From: JAABVY01 sp964496505
GTDB lineage: Bacteria > Zixibacteria > MSB-5A5 > JAABVY01
Length of the DNA: 64,000 nucleotides
Assembly: GCA_964496505.1 (NCBI GenBank)
Contig: CAZBZV010000008.1
Span: forward strand, 1 to 64,000
Direction: 5' to 3'
Position 1 is the first letter of the stretch; every line of letters begins with the position of its first letter. The notes under the pieces were generated by a model that had not been told where the DNA came from, searched no databases, and saw only the letters and a list, made by a program, of their open reading frames with translations. Positions 63,987 to 64,000 of the stretch are shown here, piece after piece. The position numbers were made by a program, and so were the translations under genes.

Positions 63987-64000
63987 TAAGTAATTTGATG

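Overview
The window looks like a chromosomal segment of a Gram-negative, mostly uncultivated bacterium of the FCB/Zixibacteria-like type. This placement is inferred. The supports are many Sec-exported and lipobox proteins, a PorV/PorQ-like outer-membrane protein, an OmpA protein with thrombospondin-type-3 repeats, a SecA with a large internal insertion and a C-terminal zinc motif, a giant beta-helix surface protein with a T9SS/FlgD-like C-terminal domain, and frequent TTG/GTG starts. Base composition is moderate and gene density high. No phage, insertion sequence or CRISPR array was seen.

Layout. 1-9.7 kb: a PpiD-like foldase (minus), then an M23 peptidase, a rhomboid protease, a TPR protein and the replicative polymerase dnaE. 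9.8-15.7 kb: exported thioredoxin-like proteins, a PorV-like protein, a two-parvulin lipoprotein, a polyprenol/diacylglycerol kinase-like protein and threonine aldolase. 15.7-23.1 kb: an arsenic island read as one unit: arsR, an ArsP-like permease, a YeeE/YedE transporter, arsE, arsF, arsG, a DUF1573 protein, arsC and acr3. 23.1-25 kb: small genes, a candidate small RNA and tRNA-Ala(GGC). 25-34.4 kb: beta-propeller, recN, OmpA, SpoIID/anmK/nagZ and a diguanylate cyclase. 34.5-43.7 kb: cstA, a bactofilin-like membrane protein, two multi-TM envelope proteins, dpaL and a MarR-GNAT fusion. 43.7-53 kb (all minus): secA, an ABC-2 exporter, a cysteine-less redoxin, an M61-like pseudopeptidase and small proteins. 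53-64 kb: the 1736-aa surface protein, two DUF3857/transglutaminase-like proteins and a sugar-binding lipoprotein.

The most notable observation is in the arsenic island. The DUF1573 gene is interrupted by a single in-frame TGA exactly where this family normally has the first Cys of its Ser-Cys-Gly-Cys-Thr motif. The same frame continues for another 266 codons with good family similarity. Directly after the TGA, at the spacing seen in Escherichia coli fdhF, there is a hairpin with a bulged base and a G-starting apical loop, matching the bacterial SECIS pattern. TGA is used as an ordinary stop elsewhere in the window, including within this operon. The best reading is a membrane-anchored, extracytoplasmic selenoprotein built into an ArsEFG/ArsC/ACR3 arsenic-detoxification operon. 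I know of no described example, but could not search.

A second theme is loss of catalytic residues in exported proteins: two TlpA-like redoxins without either active-site Cys, an M61-like PDZ protein without its zinc ligands, and a transglutaminase-fold protein with all three triad residues replaced, encoded directly after an apparently active paralogue.
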